Below the pieces are notes generated by a model that searched no databases, was not told the DNA's origin, and worked only from the letters and a program-made list of their open reading frames with translations. Below are positions 60,701 to 64,000 of a DNA stretch of 64,000 nt, one piece after another; the first letter of the stretch is position 1; every line of letters begins with the position of its first letter. The position numbers and the translations under genes are program-made. The stretch lies in contig CP136066.1 in NCBI GenBank assembly GCA_032622095.1, forward strand, positions 226,550,961 through 226,614,960, in the 5' to 3' direction. The DNA comes from Siphonodentalium dalli. Taxonomy: Eukaryota > Mollusca > Scaphopoda > Gadilida > Siphonodentaliidae.

Positions 60701-62215
60701 CACGAATAATTGTAAAGATCGCTGGAGATACGACATTTGCTTCACTGGTTTGTGCGAATATTTGTCATCCAATGCAAGGACAGTTTGTCCCATCGGATGG
60801 ATTTTTTCTCATGATTCGAATGTTATCAAATACTCATTTCCCGCCATAATGGAGTTACGACATTATAGCACTGATGCGTCGATATTTTGTCAACCCGCGG
60901 GAAGCCACCAAAAGATTGAAAATAAATAGTTTTGATGTATATGAGCCACATACATGTATATGAGCCAACTATCAACTGCATCCACCACTCACAACTTCCA
61001 TTATGTGATAAGCTGGGCAGAGTCTACCATTTTCGTTTTTAGATAAAATTTATTGTTTCTTTTGGTCTATTTGAGATGGAATGTTCACAAATAAAAGAAA
61101 TTATTTTGTAGACAAGATCTGCTCATCCCTAAATATCAAATGTGACCAGAACCCCAAAGTCGATTTTGGTTAAATTTCATACCGCATTCATTATAACTTA
61201 TTAGTGAAGGACCGGAGTAAACTATGATCTAATCTATTAGAAATGTCATTGCTGTAATGATCAGTTGACACGATCATTGAAAGAATATACCCATTGTTTC
61301 CCGGTTCAGAGAGCAACAAGTGATAAACAGAAGTGATAGAAAATAGTATTTTTCACATCGGGTGGCCATTTTGGCAGCCATTTTTGGTACTGATTTTTAA
61401 GTTTTTACATAGAGCTAGCATAATGGCATCATAAAGAGGTATACATTCGTATTTATTTAGTCAATTTTATTCATCAACCACTACTTATAATGGATTGAAT
61501 GACACTGTGATCAATATCCGCCATTTTCCATATTTTGACCGCCATTTTGGCAGCCATTTTGAGACAAAGCGCCAATTTGGGTTTCATTGAATTGGAGTAT
61601 TTATAGATATTGGTATGCCCAACTTACATTGTACAGTTCTGTCCATTTCTTGTTGATATATGACTGTAATCACAATGGAGAGTTTTGTGGAATTTTATAC
61701 CGCGTTCTGTAAAATCGAATTTTTGAGGGTGTAGATGAGTCTGGGACCCCATTTATTCATTGCTCCAATGCTGAATTAACATGAATAAGCCTAATCAAAG
61801 TCGCCAGTCTGAACCATTATCAAACAACAGGAATTGATCTTTAAGATATTCGGCAAAAACTTCAAATGTTCGAGTTTAGGCCGCCATTTTGGCAGCCATC
61901 TGGGACGAGGGGTTCCATTTTTGCCATAAACAGGTGGCACAATATTTTACCTTTGCAAAAATGTATACATTTGTATACATATGACAACATTTGTTCTCAC
62001 TATTATCGAATTAATCGCAGTCAGAGTATCTTTTGACTAACGGCAGCCATGTTGGACGCCATCTTGGATCCTGAATTTTGCCCAAAGCGGATATTAGCGG
62101 ATTTTGGATATGTTATACACGAGATTCTCCCGCATCGAATGACACCAAAACCGCTTCTTTACCAATTTCTTCCGGGTCTAACCCTCCGACAACCACACTA
62201 CTGGGGGCAATGTGA
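57800..62215. mobile_element. Second foldback element, related to the first
   Basis: Left arm about 57810-58500 is inverted at about 61500-62205 (AAGATGGCGTCCAACATGG / CCATGTTGGACGCCATCTTG). Parts of the arms (GCGGTATAAAATT, ATCAACAAGAAATGGACAGA) are diverged copies of arm sequence near 14.46 kb in the first foldback. A piece of the left terminus recurs directly at 58505-58660. The ~2.6-kb interior is non-coding apart from a 199-bp tandem duplication. Confidence 0.78.
59073..59470 (+). repeat. 199-bp tandem duplication inside the second foldback
   Basis: Two near-identical units starting GTTTTCCAGTGCTGGCGAA at 59073 and 59272; the first has 7 extra bases. Short ORFs in both are repeats of each other, not genes. 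Confidence 0.85.
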
Positions 62216-62230
62216 CTTATGTAAACTTAA

Positions 62231-64000
62231 AGCGGAATATAGCACAAACTCATAGGAGTGGGTCAAAATAAATAGCATGCACAAACTCATAGGAGTGGGT
62301 CAAAATAAATAGCATGCACAAACTCATAGGAGTGGGTCAAAAATAAATAGCATGCACAAACTCATAGGAGTGGGTCAAAATAAATAGCATGCACAAACTC
62401 ATAGGAGTGGGTCAAAATAAATAGCATGCACAAACTCATAGGAGTGGGTCAAAATAAATAGCATGCACAAACTCATAGGAGTGGGTCAAAATAAATAGCA
62501 TGCACAAACTCATAGGAGTGGGTCAAAATAAATAGCATGCACAAACTCATAGGAGTGGGTCAAAATAAATAGCATGCACAAACTCATAGGAGTGGGTCAA
62601 AATAAATAGCATGCACAAACTCATAGGAGTGGGTCAAAATAAATAGCATGCACAAACTCATAGGAGTGGGTCAAAATAAATAGCATGCACAAACTCATAG
62701 GGGTGGGTCAAAATTAAATAGCATGCACAAACTCATAGGAGTGGGTCAAATTAAATAGCATGCACAAACTCATAGGAGTGGGTCAAAATAAATAGCATGC
62801 ACAAACTCATAGGAGTGGGTCAAAATAAATAGCATGCACAAACTCATAGGAGTGGGTCAAATTAAATAGCATGCACAAACTCATAGGAGTGGGTCAAAAT
62901 TAAATAGCATGCACAAACTCATAGGAGTGGGTCAAAATAAATAGCATGCACAAACTCATAGGAGTGGGTCAAAATTAAATAGCATGCACAAACTCATAGG
63001 AGTGGGTCAAAATTAAATAGCATGCACAAACTCATAGGAGTGGGTCAAATTAAATAGCATGCACAAACTAATAGGAGTGGGTCAAAATTAAATAGCATGC
63101 ACAAACTCATAGGAGTGGGTCAAAATAAATAGCATGCACAAACTCATAGGAGTGGGTCAAACTCATAGGAGTGGGTCAAAATAAATAGCATGCACAAACT
63201 CATAGGAGTGGGTCAAAATAAAATAGCATGCACAAACTCATAGGAGTGGGTCAAAATAAATAGCATGCACAAACTCATAGGAGTGGGTCAAAATTAAATA
63301 GCATGCACAAACTCATAGGAGTGGGTCAAATTAAATAGCATGCACAAACTAATAGGAGTGGGTCAAAATTAAATAGCATGCACAAACTCATAGGAGTGGG
63401 TCAAAATAAATAGCATGCACAAACTCATAGGAGTGGGTCAAACTCATAGGAGTGGGTCAAAATAAATAGCATGCACAAACTCATAGGAGTGGGTCAAAAT
63501 AAAATAGCATGCACAAACTCATAGGAGTGGGTCAAAATAAATAGCATGCACAAACTCATAGGAGTGGGTCAAAATAAATAGCATGCACAAACTCATAGGT
63601 CAAAATAAATAGCATGCACAAACTCATAGGAGTGGGTCAAAATAAATAGCATGCACAAACTCATAGGAGTGGGTCAAAATTAAATAGCATGCACAAACTC
63701 ATAGGAGTGGGTCAAAATAAATAGCATGCACAAATTCATAGGAGTGGGTCAAACTAAATAGCATGCACAAACTCATAGGAGTGGGTCAAAATAAATAGCA
63801 TGCACAAACTCATAGGAGTGGGTCAAAATAAATAGCATGCACAAACTCATAGGAGTGGGTCAAAATAAATAGCATGCACAAACTCATAGGAGTGGGTCAA
63901 AAATAAATAGCATGCACAAAGTCATAGGAGTGGGTCAAAAATAAATAGCATGCACAAAGTCATAGGAGTGGGTCAAAAATAAATAGCATGCACAAACTCA
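62231..64000 (+). repeat. 37-bp satellite reaching the window edge
   Basis: About 47 units of GCACAAACTCATAGGAGTGG followed by GTCAAAATAAATAGCAT, with A/T-run length variants and a few short or duplicated units. It starts ~15 bp after the second foldback and continues beyond the window. Confidence 0.95.

Overview
This is a eukaryotic, AT-rich, intron- and repeat-laden window. The organism is most likely a marine invertebrate, with a mollusc (bivalve-like) the best guess. That guess is inference. It rests on long introns packed with non-autonomous DNA transposons, a CR1/jockey-type non-LTR retrotransposon, dozens of hairpin elements and very long minisatellites, around two conserved animal genes. 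There are no prokaryotic operons, rRNA genes or CRISPR arrays.

Real genes. (1) NAA80, the actin N-terminal acetyltransferase, lies on the minus strand with five coding exons between 25097 and 7479. All four introns are GT-AG and all phases agree, giving a 218-residue protein with a GNAT core, a polyproline profilin-binding stretch and the family C-terminus. (2) COX16, a cytochrome c oxidase assembly factor, lies on the plus strand. Three phase-0 exons at 45095, 48412 and 53418 encode everything after the first residues; the exon with the start codon was not found. The two genes diverge from a roughly 20-kb repeat-filled interval. (3) A weakly supported plus-strand terminal exon (55764-55922) and a possible upstream exon (54673-54799) suggest a third, unrecognised gene.

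Layout. 1-7.4 kb: TTAA-flanked hairpin elements and foldbacks. 7.5-25.1 kb: NAA80. Its introns hold a 30-bp minisatellite, a 64-bp array made from its own exon 3/donor, a 65-bp array made from exon 4/donor, and a 6.1-kb foldback element with ~1.9-kb arms. 25.6-30 kb: a minus-strand retrotransposon with an open reverse transcriptase ORF but a broken endonuclease, cut by a TTAA element. 30-43 kb: hairpin elements, GATATC-rich repeats, 46-, ~31- and 54-bp arrays, and decayed retrotransposon pieces. 45-53.5 kb: COX16, whose introns hold a hAT element with a perfect 8-bp target duplication, TTAA elements, an L2/CR1-like 3' fragment and a tRNA-derived SINE. 54-57 kb: hairpin elements. 57.8-62.2 kb: a second foldback related to the first. 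62.2 kb to the right edge: a 37-bp satellite.

The most unusual signals are as follows. Splice-junction segments of NAA80 and COX16 have been tandemly amplified in place. One ~70-bp hairpin module is shared by several otherwise different TTAA-element families. A network of nested insertions allows relative dating. A 21-bp piece identical to COX16 exon 2 sits in the centre of a nearby MITE.
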